DNA of 64,000 bases from CAMDPA01 sp964574325. Lineage in GTDB: Bacteria; Pseudomonadota; Alphaproteobacteria; Rhizobiales; Hyphomicrobiaceae. The DNA is taken from NCBI GenBank assembly GCA_964574325.1, contig CAZNMY010000003.1, positions 1 through 64,000 of the forward strand. Direction: 5' to 3'. The translations under genes were made by a program, and so were the position numbers. This document shows, one piece after another, positions 16,505 through 23,343 of this stretch. The notes beneath the pieces are model-generated. The model was given only the letters and a program-made list of their open reading frames with translations, ran no database searches and had not been told where the DNA came from. Every line of letters starts with the position of its first letter. Position 1 is the first letter of the stretch.

Positions 16505-17109
16505 CGCCGTGCCACCTCGGTCAACATCGCTTCGATGGCCTCACGCGCTGCGATATCGACGATGCGCACGAGCCGGCCATGTCGATCGACAACGTGAACG
16601 GCCGCGTTGTGCTGAAACTTGAAAATCGGATCGGGAATCACCTTCACGCCGAAAACGTCGAGAAGGCTTGATAGCTCATTCTGCGTCGCCGGTTTCACGA
16701 TTTGCCAGATCCTGCTATCGGCGTTATACCGCTCGCCGTAAGCCTTGAGATCCGCTGGCCTGTCGTCATGGATGTCGAAGCTGAGACTCAGTAATCTGAC
16801 GTCGTCGTTGAATTTTCGTTTCTTGATCTCTGCCTGGACCTGGGAGAACGCGGAGCCCATTTCCTGGCAAATCGTCGGACACGATGTGTAAATGAATTCC
16901 GCCAGCAACACCTTGCCGCGCCATTCGGCGAAATCCCATCGACTGGCATCCGCATCGATCAGCAAAGCATCCGGTACCGCCATCGGTCGCTCCTGGACGC
17001 GCAGCCGCCGCACTCCTTCTGCCGTGAACGCGCGCAGCCCATCCGTCACTGTATGCACCACCAAGCTTCCTGCGAGCAGAGCAAGAAGGCTCGCGACGAG
17101 GGTTCGCAT
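16501..17109 (-). CDS. SCO1/SenC-family copper chaperone (second copy)
   Basis: A 202-residue SCO protein with one N-terminal anchor (LVASLLALLAGSLVV). The copper motif is CPTIC in YTSCPTICQEM and the distal His is in HNAAVHVVD. It differs from the first SCO protein in the cluster by its N-terminal anchor and shorter length. It starts 6 bases after the stop of the second subunit I gene. It is therefore most likely dedicated to the CuA centre of the subunit encoded at 18589-19116. Confidence 0.88.
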   Translation of the reverse strand: MRTLVASLLALLAGSLVVHTVTDGLRAFTAEGVRRLRVQERPMAVPDALLIDADASRWDFAEWRGKVLLAEFIYTSCPTICQEMGSAFSQVQAEIKKRKFNDDVRLLSLSFDIHDDRPADLKAYGERYNADSRIWQIVKPATQNELSSLLDVFGVKVIPDPIFKFQHNAAVHVVDRHGRLVRIVDIAAREAIEAMLTEVARR

Positions 17110-17115
17110 AACGCC

Positions 17116-18576
17116 TCACTCGGCGGGTGGCAAAGCGCGATGGTGTGCCTGAGCGCGCATCACGTAGCGTACCAGAAACCAGAGGGCCCCCGCAATGACC
17201 AGCAGCGCAAGCGGCGCCCCGAGCTTGCCCGCGAAGCTCCACTCCGGCAGATGCACCGCCCAACGACGGGGAACGCTCTTGCTACCGGCATAAAGGAACA
17301 TGGTGGTCAGGCCGATCCCGCCTGCGACATAGGTTGAGAAAAGGACGCGATCGAGCAGGCTGAACCCTTCCCTGTCACTATCTCGCGTCAGCCACGCCAT
17401 GAAACCCCAACTCATGGCCACCATCCCCAGCAGCAGGTAGTAATGGAAGTGGCCTGGCACCCACAACGTGTTGTGCATGACTTTGTTGACGACGATCAAG
17501 CCATCGATGACGGCTGGAATTGCGCCGGCCGCCCAGCCGAAAACTCCTAGAACGAGCAGAGAAAGCGGCAGATCCCAGCGAACACCGGCTCCGTAAAGAT
17601 AACCCAGCAAGCCGAGCGTGGTAACCGCAAGGACGGGAATACCGCTCAGGTAGGATAGGACTTGGCCCATGACCAACATCCAGGCCGGCATCACGGTGTC
17701 CTGAAAAAGATGGTGCGGATAGACGGCCATCACCATGACAAGCGTTGCTGACCACGCTGCTAGAAAAATTCGCGTCGACTTCCATGGACGCCCTGTATAC
17801 TTCGGCACGATCTCGTAAACTGCGATAACGGCCATATAGATCGTAGCATTGATGAACACGTGGCCGAAAAAGTAGATCATGTTCTTGGCCAACAGCGGGT
17901 CGATGTCGAACTGCGGAAGCCAGATGTTCACAAGGCTTATCGCGATCACTGCGGCCCCGACGACAAGGCCGACCGTATTCACGATGGTCACAGCAGTGCT
18001 AGCGACCACCGTCGGCGGTGGCGCGACATCGGAGCTGCCGAACAGCATCGGCCATCCGAGTGCGTTACCCAAACCACCATAGCGCGAGAGAATTGCCCGC
18101 CCGACATCGAGATACAGCAACAGAAACGCAACGCCGACGAGCAACAAGCCCACCAGATAGACGACCGCTGAGCTTGGCTCCCATACCGAGGCCGACTTCG
18201 CGGGCAGCGGATAGAGAAACGTCCATGCTGCCGCAAAGCCCATGACGAAGATCGAGAACAAGATCAGGACGACGCCGATCAAGAACAGACCAGTTGTCGC
18301 CCACAGAACAGTCGCATTCACGGGCACATGAGGGCGCAGGAAATACCACATGATGGCAGCGCCGGCGATGCCAGCGCTCCCGACCATGCCGATGCCGTGT
18401 GCCGTCAGAAGCTGATAGAAAAGTCGAGGGTCGAGTGTGATGTAGCCACCCTGGCTCCCCAACATCAGCAATCCGAAGGTCATCAAGAGAACGAATACCA
18501 ACCCGGCGACGGCCATGATGACTCTGGGGCCGGTGTCACTGGCCAACTCGTGATCAGCCTTCGAAGCGACGTACAT
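17116..18576 (-). CDS. Second heme-copper reductase subunit I, with Asn in place of the catalytic Tyr; candidate NO reductase
   Basis: A 486-residue catalytic subunit with about 12 membrane helices. The histidine ligands are complete: His60 (low-spin heme), His239, His288 and His289 (CuB or FeB), His376 and His378 (GHFH). The position four residues after His239 is Asn243 (FFGHVFINATIY), where oxygen reductases have the cross-linked Tyr. It differs strongly from the other subunit I in this window in sequence and in the replacing residue, so the two are not a recent duplication. A CuA subunit gene lies directly upstream, and SCO and a membrane protein downstream. Together with NsrR/NnrS-type neighbours this points to NO reduction. 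The activity is inferred, not shown. Confidence 0.85.
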   Translation of the reverse strand: MYVASKADHELASDTGPRVIMAVAGLVFVLLMTFGLLMLGSQGGYITLDPRLFYQLLTAHGIGMVGSAGIAGAAIMWYFLRPHVPVNATVLWATTGLFLIGVVLILFSIFVMGFAAAWTFLYPLPAKSASVWEPSSAVVYLVGLLLVGVAFLLLYLDVGRAILSRYGGLGNALGWPMLFGSSDVAPPPTVVASTAVTIVNTVGLVVGAAVIAISLVNIWLPQFDIDPLLAKNMIYFFGHVFINATIYMAVIAVYEIVPKYTGRPWKSTRIFLAAWSATLVMVMAVYPHHLFQDTVMPAWMLVMGQVLSYLSGIPVLAVTTLGLLGYLYGAGVRWDLPLSLLVLGVFGWAAGAIPAVIDGLIVVNKVMHNTLWVPGHFHYYLLLGMVAMSWGFMAWLTRDSDREGFSLLDRVLFSTYVAGGIGLTTMFLYAGSKSVPRRWAVHLPEWSFAGKLGAPLALLVIAGALWFLVRYVMRAQAHHRALPPAE

Positions 18577-18588
18577 TGGCTACTCCAT

Positions 18589-19116
18589 TCAGTTCGCAAC
18601 GACCTTCAGCTCGTCGATCATGTCGTGATGCGCGAGGCCGCAATACTCAAGGCAAAGGAGTCGATAGGTTCCCGGCTTAGTGAACGTGTACTTCACGCGA
18701 TTTATGTAGCCGGGCATTCCTTGTGTCTGTGTCAGAAGTCGCCCAGTGTCGTCGTAGATGCCGACGCCGTGATTCACGTCCGTACTGGTGACAGCGAATA
18801 CGATCGGTCTTCCGACTGGCACCTGCTTTGGCTTGAAGTCCCAGCTCCACTGCGCTCCGGTCAGGGTGACGACGATAGGCGTCTCCTTGTTCGCAACGCT
18901 ATGGGGCCATGGCGATAGGCTGAGATAGCTGACGACTGCACCGATGCCGAGCAAGGTCCAGACCATTGGTGTCCTAATGCGTGAAGTGCCGGCCTGAACA
19001 CTTTCTGCAGACCGTAGAACCGTTGAATTCCTGATGACCCAAACGAACACTGCTGCAAGGGTCAGGAGCAGGATGGCCGTGATGTTCAGCGTCGTCTCAT
19101 GCATGGTGAGCCTCAT
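18589..19116 (-). CDS. CuA-containing subunit II of the second heme-copper reductase
   Basis: A 175-residue subunit with two hydrophobic N-terminal segments (about residues 11-28 and 51-68) and a cupredoxin domain. The CuA ligands are His116 (DVNHGVGIYD), Cys155, Cys159, His163 and Met166 (CLEYCGLAHHDM). It carries the QWSWDF aromatic segment used for electron entry in many subunits II. It is 12 bases upstream of the subunit I gene. Numbering is from ATG 19116; an internal ATG at 19104 has a better GAGG site and is a credible alternative start. Upstream lies an intergenic region with a possible NsrR-like site and an FNR box. Confidence 0.88.
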   Translation of the reverse strand: MRLTMHETTLNITAILLLTLAAVFVWVIRNSTVLRSAESVQAGTSRIRTPMVWTLLGIGAVVSYLSLSPWPHSVANKETPIVVTLTGAQWSWDFKPKQVPVGRPIVFAVTSTDVNHGVGIYDDTGRLLTQTQGMPGYINRVKYTFTKPGTYRLLCLEYCGLAHHDMIDELKVVAN

Positions 19117-19149
19117 CGTCGGAGAGAGGTGCCCAGACTATTTGAACAG

Positions 19150-19162
19150 GCATTGCAAATAC
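19150..19162. promoter_or_regulatory. Possible NsrR-like site before the second heme-copper operon
   Basis: GCATTGCAAATAC matches 11 of 13 positions of the GTATTGNCAATAC palindrome found twice in the nsrR-hemoglobin gap. It lies 34 bases before the subunit II start. The match is imperfect and the consensus comes from this window only. Confidence 0.35.
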
Positions 19163-19333
19163 ATCTTTTCAGGCGTCACGATTGGTGTGAGTGCCACGCG
19201 CCAGTTTAGATCGAGTTAGATCGAGGGCGGCATAGGCTATGCTTCCGCAGCTGCTGAAGGCGATTCCGAAAAATCAATCATAGCTGATTGCTTCCGAGCA
19301 GATGCGACCATAGTCTCTTTTCGAGTTTTCCCG

Positions 19334-19347
19334 TTGATCGTGATCAA
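19334..19347. promoter_or_regulatory. Perfect FNR/NNR/FixK-type box
   Basis: TTGATCGTGATCAA is an exact TTGAT-N4-ATCAA palindrome. It is centred about 73 bases before the start at 19414, which fits class II activation with a leader of about 32 bases. It could also act on the divergent heme-copper operon starting at 19116. Confidence 0.72.
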
Positions 19348-19413
19348 TGCGCCAGCGCCCTGAGCATGGTGCTTGAGCTTGTTCGCGTTTGATCGTGGAG
19401 GCAAGCTTTCAAC

Positions 19414-19833
19414 ATGGTCGAGATCGCCACCAGAAGCCACAGAGGCGGACGAACGCTTGTGGTTATTGCCGCCATGATCGCCATTGTGTTCGGGCTCCTG
19501 ACGATCTGGTCCGCTGGACAGGCGCTGTTCGGGAGTGCCGCGGCACGGGCCGCAGTCGGCAAGGCCGTCGACTTCGTCCTGTGGTTCAACTTCGCGGCCG
19601 GCTTCGCCTACGTGGCGGCGGGGATCGGCTTGATCCTGCGGCAACGGTGGACTGTCTCTTTGTCGATTCTCATCGCGGCGGCGACCGTTCTCGTATTCGC
19701 GGCACTCGGCGTTCACGTGCTGCGCAGCGGCGCCTACGAGATGAGGACCGTCGGGGCCATGGTGCTGAGGAGCCTCGTGTGGATCGGCATAGCCGCGATC
19801 GCGTGGCGGGGATTGCGGACCACGCAGGGATGA
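19414..19833 (+). CDS. Four-helix membrane protein, unknown function
   Basis: A 139-residue inner-membrane protein with four hydrophobic segments (about residues 15-36, 52-72, 78-98 and 112-130) and few polar motifs. It is the first gene after the perfect FNR-type box at 19334 and is followed closely by the small His-motif membrane protein at 19855. I do not recognise a family. Its position at the head of an anaerobically regulated unit with NnrS-like proteins suggests a role in NO or heme-copper physiology, which is inference only. Confidence 0.65.
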   Translation: MVEIATRSHRGGRTLVVIAAMIAIVFGLLTIWSAGQALFGSAAARAAVGKAVDFVLWFNFAAGFAYVAAGIGLILRQRWTVSLSILIAAATVLVFAALGVHVLRSGAYEMRTVGAMVLRSLVWIGIAAIAWRGLRTTQG

Positions 19834-19854
19834 TCGCATTCGAGGACCGGATCG

Positions 19855-20250
19855 ATGCACAGGCGTAACCGGTGGTTCATCCTCGCCTCGCTCGCCAATG
19901 CCGTGCTCGGCGCACTGTTGATCGTTCTGTGGAGTATCGACCCGCGCCTGATCCCCGGCGACGTCGTGCGCACGCATGTTCACCTCATGATGCTCGGCTT
20001 CGTAGGCCAAATGATCTTTGGCGTGGGCCTGCACGCGCTGCCGCGATTCTCCGGCTTTCCGCTCTACTCCGAGCGGCTGGCCGATGCGCAATTCGTCCTG
20101 CTCAATGCCGGCCTCGTAGGCATGGCCTGGGGCTGGCTCGGCTCGATGCCGCGGCTCGCACACGTCGGCGCTGCGATCGCCTCGGTTGCGCTCGTCTGCT
20201 TCGCAATCAACGTTGTCGGCACTGTGCGTTTCAAGGGGCCGATGGGGTAG
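19855..20250 (+). CDS. Small four-helix membrane protein with an NnrS-like histidine module
   Basis: A 131-residue inner-membrane protein. Its helix 2 reads THVHLMMLGFVGQMIFGVGL, then HALPRFSGFPL. Conserved His residues and the ending HxLPRF(S/T)G recur in the membrane half of the thioredoxin fusion at 21367 and resemble the HVHEL...PNWTGR module of NnrS. Stand-alone proteins of this type are distant relatives of heme-copper subunit I and NnrS; heme binding is plausible but unproven. It sits five bases before the LbpA-like gene in an FNR-box-led operon. Confidence 0.7.
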   Translation: MHRRNRWFILASLANAVLGALLIVLWSIDPRLIPGDVVRTHVHLMMLGFVGQMIFGVGLHALPRFSGFPLYSERLADAQFVLLNAGLVGMAWGWLGSMPRLAHVGAAIASVALVCFAINVVGTVRFKGPMG

Positions 20251-20254
20251 CGAC

Positions 20255-20701
20255 ATGGCGGACTACAACGGCTGCGAGCTGCCGGAGGATCTCTATTACG
20301 ACCTCGACTATTTGTGGGCGCGTCCCAACGAGAGCGGCACGTTCACACTCGGGCTGACCGACCCCGCGCAGACCATGGCAGGCCGGGTCGTGGCAGCGAC
20401 GTTCCGCAAGGTCGGCACGTGGCGCGCGAAGGGCCGGTCGATGGCCACGCTCGAATCCGGCAAGTGGGTCGGCGGCGTGCCGGCCCCGTTCGACGGCACG
20501 CTCGTCGAGATCAATCCGGAGGTCGTCGCCAATCCCGGCCTCGTCAACATCGCACCCTACACGAAGGCCTGGCTGATCGTCATCAGGCCCGACGACCCTG
20601 CACAGGCCTATGCCAATCTGCACAAGGGGCCCGGTGCGATTATCGCCGTCAAGGCCTGGATCGATCGCTACAAGATCCAATGCATGCGTTGCATCGAGTA
20701 G
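20255..20701 (+). CDS. GcvH-like lipoyl carrier of the LbpA type
   Basis: A 148-residue lipoyl-domain protein related to the glycine cleavage H protein. The lipoyl-lysine context is ATLESGKWVGGVPAPFDG, with Lys in GKW. The ESGKWVGPVPAP-like wording and the C-terminal pair CMRC are typical of lipoate-binding proteins (LbpA) used by the sulfur-oxidising heterodisulfide reductase-like pathway, rather than of true GcvH. No other glycine cleavage gene, no hdr gene and no lipoate ligase lies nearby. ATG 20255 is chosen because the protein then begins MADYNGCELPEDLYYD, as in homologues. Its partner here is unknown. Confidence 0.75.
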   Translation: MADYNGCELPEDLYYDLDYLWARPNESGTFTLGLTDPAQTMAGRVVAATFRKVGTWRAKGRSMATLESGKWVGGVPAPFDGTLVEINPEVVANPGLVNIAPYTKAWLIVIRPDDPAQAYANLHKGPGAIIAVKAWIDRYKIQCMRCIE

Positions 20702-20722
20702 CAGCAGCGCCAGGAGGCGGCC

Positions 20723-21370
20723 ATGCCGCAAGCGAAGGTCGAGCCAAATGTCCACTGGGACCAGGTCTACGGCAGCAAGAGCCCGGACGAGCTGAGCTGG
20801 TTCCAGCGCGAGGCTGCGATCTCCTTGCACTTCTTGCGGGCCGCAGGCGCAACGCCGGCCTCGCGCATCATCGACATCGGCGGGGGCACGTCGAGCCTGC
20901 CGCGGGACCTCCTCAATGCCGGCTACAAGAGAATCACGGTGCTCGACATCTCGGGCAAGGCATTGGAACGGGCGAGGCTGGCGCTCGGCGAACGGCGCGG
21001 CCAGATCACCTGGATCGAGGCCGATGTCACGCGCACTTCGCTGGATGGCCCCTACGACATCTGGCACGATCGCGCGGTGCTGCACTTCCTCACCGATCCG
21101 GATGACCGCGCGCGATACCGCGAAGTGCTGCTTGGTGCGCTTGCCGCGGAGGGACAGGCGATCATCGCGACCTTCGCGGTAGATGGACCGGAAAGATGCA
21201 GCGGCTTGCCGGTCGTGCGTTACGACGCGACATCGATCACTGAGGCCCTTGGTCCTCATTTCGAGCTGGTGGAGATCGTGACGGAGCAGCACGTCACGCC
21301 AGGCGGGAGCGTGCAGCGCTTCGTCTGGTTCCGGCTGCGCCGGCGCGATGCCGGGAAGGAGGCGCGATGA
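20723..21370 (+). CDS. Class I SAM-dependent methyltransferase
   Basis: A 215-residue cytoplasmic methyltransferase with a Rossmann fold. Motif I reads RIIDIGGGTSSLPRDLL and motif II ITVLDISGKALERA, followed by ADVTRTSLDGPYDIWHDRAV. The N-terminal HWDQVYGSKSPDELSWFQ is typical of the thiopurine-methyltransferase-like or generic methyltransferase_25 group. The substrate cannot be told. It overlaps the next gene (thioredoxin fusion) by ATGA, so both are translated together in the FNR-box-led unit. Confidence 0.82.
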   Translation: MPQAKVEPNVHWDQVYGSKSPDELSWFQREAAISLHFLRAAGATPASRIIDIGGGTSSLPRDLLNAGYKRITVLDISGKALERARLALGERRGQITWIEADVTRTSLDGPYDIWHDRAVLHFLTDPDDRARYREVLLGALAAEGQAIIATFAVDGPERCSGLPVVRYDATSITEALGPHFELVEIVTEQHVTPGGSVQRFVWFRLRRRDAGKEAR

Positions 21371-22086
21371 GCGAGCGCGCGCGCCACAAGGTTCAGCTCT
21401 TGGTCTCGGAATGGTGCACGCCCTGTCGTGCGGCAGAGGCGGTGTGGCAGCAGGTGGCCGAGCGCCGCGACATCGTCTTCGAGGTGCTCGACATGGCTCA
21501 GCCCGAGGCGAGGGCTGTGGCCCAACGATGTTCGCTGAGGTCCGTTCCGGCGATCGTGATCGACGACAAGCTGATGGGCGTCGGAGTGCAGACGCTCGAT
21601 CAGGCGCTCGGCCTCGTCTCAGACGCGCCGGGGAAGGCGGCCTCGCCGATGCGCTTCGTGGGCATCACGCTGGCGCCATCGAGCCGGTGGGCGCTCATCG
21701 CCTCTGCCCTCTACCTTGCCGTCGGCGGACTGCCGCTCGCCATCGAAGGCACGCTGCTCGGGGGCCGCCTGTCCCGGTCCTTCCTGCACCTCGTCGGCAT
21801 CGGCTTCGTCCTGTTCATGATCTTCGGCCTCGCCGAGCATATGCTGCCGCGTTTCACGGGCCGGCCGATCCGGATGGGCTCACTCGCGACGCTGCAGCAG
21901 GTATTGGCGCACTTGGGCGTCGTCGGGTTGGCCATCGGCCTCGGGAGCGGTGGCAGGGCCGTGCTGATAGCCGGCGGCACTTGCCTCGTGGGCGCGCTGG
22001 TGGTTTTCGCGGGCCGCATGCGTGCAGTGCTCTTTCCAGGCATTGCGCCAGACAGTCAGTCTGCGACGGAGAGTTCCGTCTTGTGA
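21367..22086 (+). CDS. Thioredoxin-like domain fused to an NnrS-like membrane module
   Basis: A 239-residue fusion. Residues 1-85 form a thioredoxin/glutaredoxin-like domain with the active site CTPC in SEWCTPCRAAE and a cis-Pro segment (SVPAIVID). Residues 105-225 hold about four membrane helices. These include the His module LHLVGIGFVLFMIFGLAEHM followed by LPRFTGRPI, also present in the protein at 19855 and related to NnrS. The thioredoxin part would face the cytoplasm. A thiol-redox link to a membrane heme or metal site is suggested by the architecture. I do not know a characterised protein with this layout. Confidence 0.75.
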   Translation: MSERARHKVQLLVSEWCTPCRAAEAVWQQVAERRDIVFEVLDMAQPEARAVAQRCSLRSVPAIVIDDKLMGVGVQTLDQALGLVSDAPGKAASPMRFVGITLAPSSRWALIASALYLAVGGLPLAIEGTLLGGRLSRSFLHLVGIGFVLFMIFGLAEHMLPRFTGRPIRMGSLATLQQVLAHLGVVGLAIGLGSGGRAVLIAGGTCLVGALVVFAGRMRAVLFPGIAPDSQSATESSVL

Positions 22087-22115
22087 GCCGCTGGGCGGTT
22101 CTCGCAGATCGTACC

Positions 22116-22589
22116 TCATATGGCCCCGTGAGCGCCGAGCACGCTGGCGCCGACGGTTACGAGGCTGACCGTCAGCAACAACACGTGCATGCGCTGAACG
22201 AGGCGGAAGGTGCCATCGGGATCGCGCATGGCGCGCTCGTGAAACCAGCGATGCAGGAACAGCGGTTCGGCGACAAAAAGCACGATGGTGAAGACCGCCC
22301 AGACGGCGACCATCGCGTGCATCCACCAGAAGCCGGGATCGGTGAAGCGATGCCAGCCGCCGAGCTCGTGCGTCATGTAAAAGCCCGTGAGACCCGCAAC
22401 CACCGTCGAGATACGGGCCTGGAACGCGAAGCGGCCCTCGATCATCTCGAATAGCGCCAGGCGCTTCTCCGCCCGCACATGGCGCATGATGCCCGGCAGC
22501 AGTACAAGCGTGACCATTGTGACACCGCCGATCCAGTGGATGACGGCCAGGACGTGCAGCGCTCGGGCGATCGTGATCGTGTCCATCAT
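22116..22589 (-). CDS. CopD-like four-helix membrane protein
   Basis: A 157-residue inner-membrane protein with four hydrophobic segments. The first helix contains RALHVLAVIHWIGGVTMVTL, a His pattern typical of the CopD/HemJ-like superfamily, which often binds heme or copper. Further histidines lie in MTHELGGWHRF and WWMHAMVAVW. The gene is convergent with the thioredoxin fusion and lies 205 bases downstream of nsrR on the same strand. Two TGAATGTTCAA repeats sit about 70-90 bases upstream of its start. The specific function is unknown. Confidence 0.65.
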   Translation of the reverse strand: MMDTITIARALHVLAVIHWIGGVTMVTLVLLPGIMRHVRAEKRLALFEMIEGRFAFQARISTVVAGLTGFYMTHELGGWHRFTDPGFWWMHAMVAVWAVFTIVLFVAEPLFLHRWFHERAMRDPDGTFRLVQRMHVLLLTVSLVTVGASVLGAHGAI

Positions 22590-22657
22590 TCGCTTCGCCT
22601 GTTGCGGCGCCCGTCCGCGCCGGGACCAATCAGGGAACGGTTGCAGAAGGACCCGGC

Positions 22658-22681
22658 TGAATGTTCAATCTGAATGTTCAA
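22658..22681. repeat. Two direct copies of TGAATGTTCAA
   Basis: TGAATGTTCAA occurs at 22658-22668 and again at 22671-22681, a 13-base period. Each copy is a near-palindrome of the form TGAA-NN-TTCA. They lie 69-92 bases upstream of the CopD-like gene and may be tandem operators. The regulator is unknown. Confidence 0.45.
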
Positions 22682-22794
22682 GTGAGATACTTCCAGCGCA
22701 GGCCGCACAAGAGGGCGACGGCATCGGCAAAATGACTGCGACGCTTGACCATGCGCCCGTCGAAGACAGAGCCGGAAGCATCCCACCGCGCCTT

Positions 22795-23262
22795 CTACCG
22801 CGTTTCTGAAAGCCGGCGCGTAGCCCTCGAGCCCCTGGTTGCCGCACTCCGATCTCGCGGCGTCGTATAGGCACATTCCGCGAGCGTGCTGCGGTCGAGT
22901 TCTTCGAGAAAGGCGCGGGCGGCTTGCGCGAGCCTGCTCTTCAGGCGGCAGCGGGGTGTCAGAACGCATCCGCCGCCATCGGCACGAAAGCACTCGACGA
23001 TGGCATGGCGGGCCTCGAGCCGCCGCACGACCTCGCCAAGAGTGATCGAATCGGCAGGACGGGCGAGCCTGAAGCCGCCGCCGGCGCCGCGATGCGTCGC
23101 TATGAAACCTCCCTCGGCCAGCTCGCGCACGACTTTTGTCAGGTGATTTCGCGAGATGTCGAACTCGCGCGCAATCTCGTCCGTGGTGAAGGTGCGCTCC
23201 GGCTCGCCGGCAAGCCGCATCAGCGCGCGCAGAGCGTAGTCGGTAAAAGCAGTCAGTCGCAT
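22795..23262 (-). CDS. nsrR: Rrf2-family NO-sensing repressor NsrR
   Basis: NsrR holds an iron-sulfur cluster that NO destroys, releasing repression of NO-detoxification genes. The 155-residue protein begins MRLTAFTDYALRALMRLAGE, a hallmark Rrf2 start, with a winged HTH (ISRNHLTKVVRELAEGGF). The three cluster cysteines are Cys91, Cys99 and Cys105 in ECFRADGGGCVLTPRCRLK, and the segment ending FLEELDRSTLAEC matches NsrR rather than IscR. It is transcribed divergently from the truncated hemoglobin gene across a gap holding two palindromic operators. It probably controls that unit and itself. Confidence 0.88.
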   Translation of the reverse strand: MRLTAFTDYALRALMRLAGEPERTFTTDEIAREFDISRNHLTKVVRELAEGGFIATHRGAGGGFRLARPADSITLGEVVRRLEARHAIVECFRADGGGCVLTPRCRLKSRLAQAARAFLEELDRSTLAECAYTTPRDRSAATRGSRATRRLSETR

Positions 23263-23280
23263 GACAGAGTGTCCGAATAG

Positions 23281-23327
23281 GCATTGCCAATACCGATTAT
23301 GGAGGCCATAATTCGTATTGGCAATAC
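23281..23327. promoter_or_regulatory. Double palindromic operator between nsrR and the truncated hemoglobin gene
   Basis: GTATTGGCAATAC (23315-23327) is a 13-base palindrome around one base, and GCATTGCCAATAC (23281-23293) is a near copy. The region also folds as one 43-base near-palindrome (23283-23325; arms of 20 bases with 18 matching, 3-base centre). It fills the 81-base divergent promoter region. NsrR is the obvious candidate binder. Confidence 0.65.
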
Positions 23328-23343
23328 CGAATTGAGGATCGGC

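Noticed and set aside
20255..20701. Calling the lipoyl protein glycine cleavage GcvH
   Set aside because: No gcvT or gcvP nearby, and the ESGKWVG and CMRC features fit the LbpA type better.
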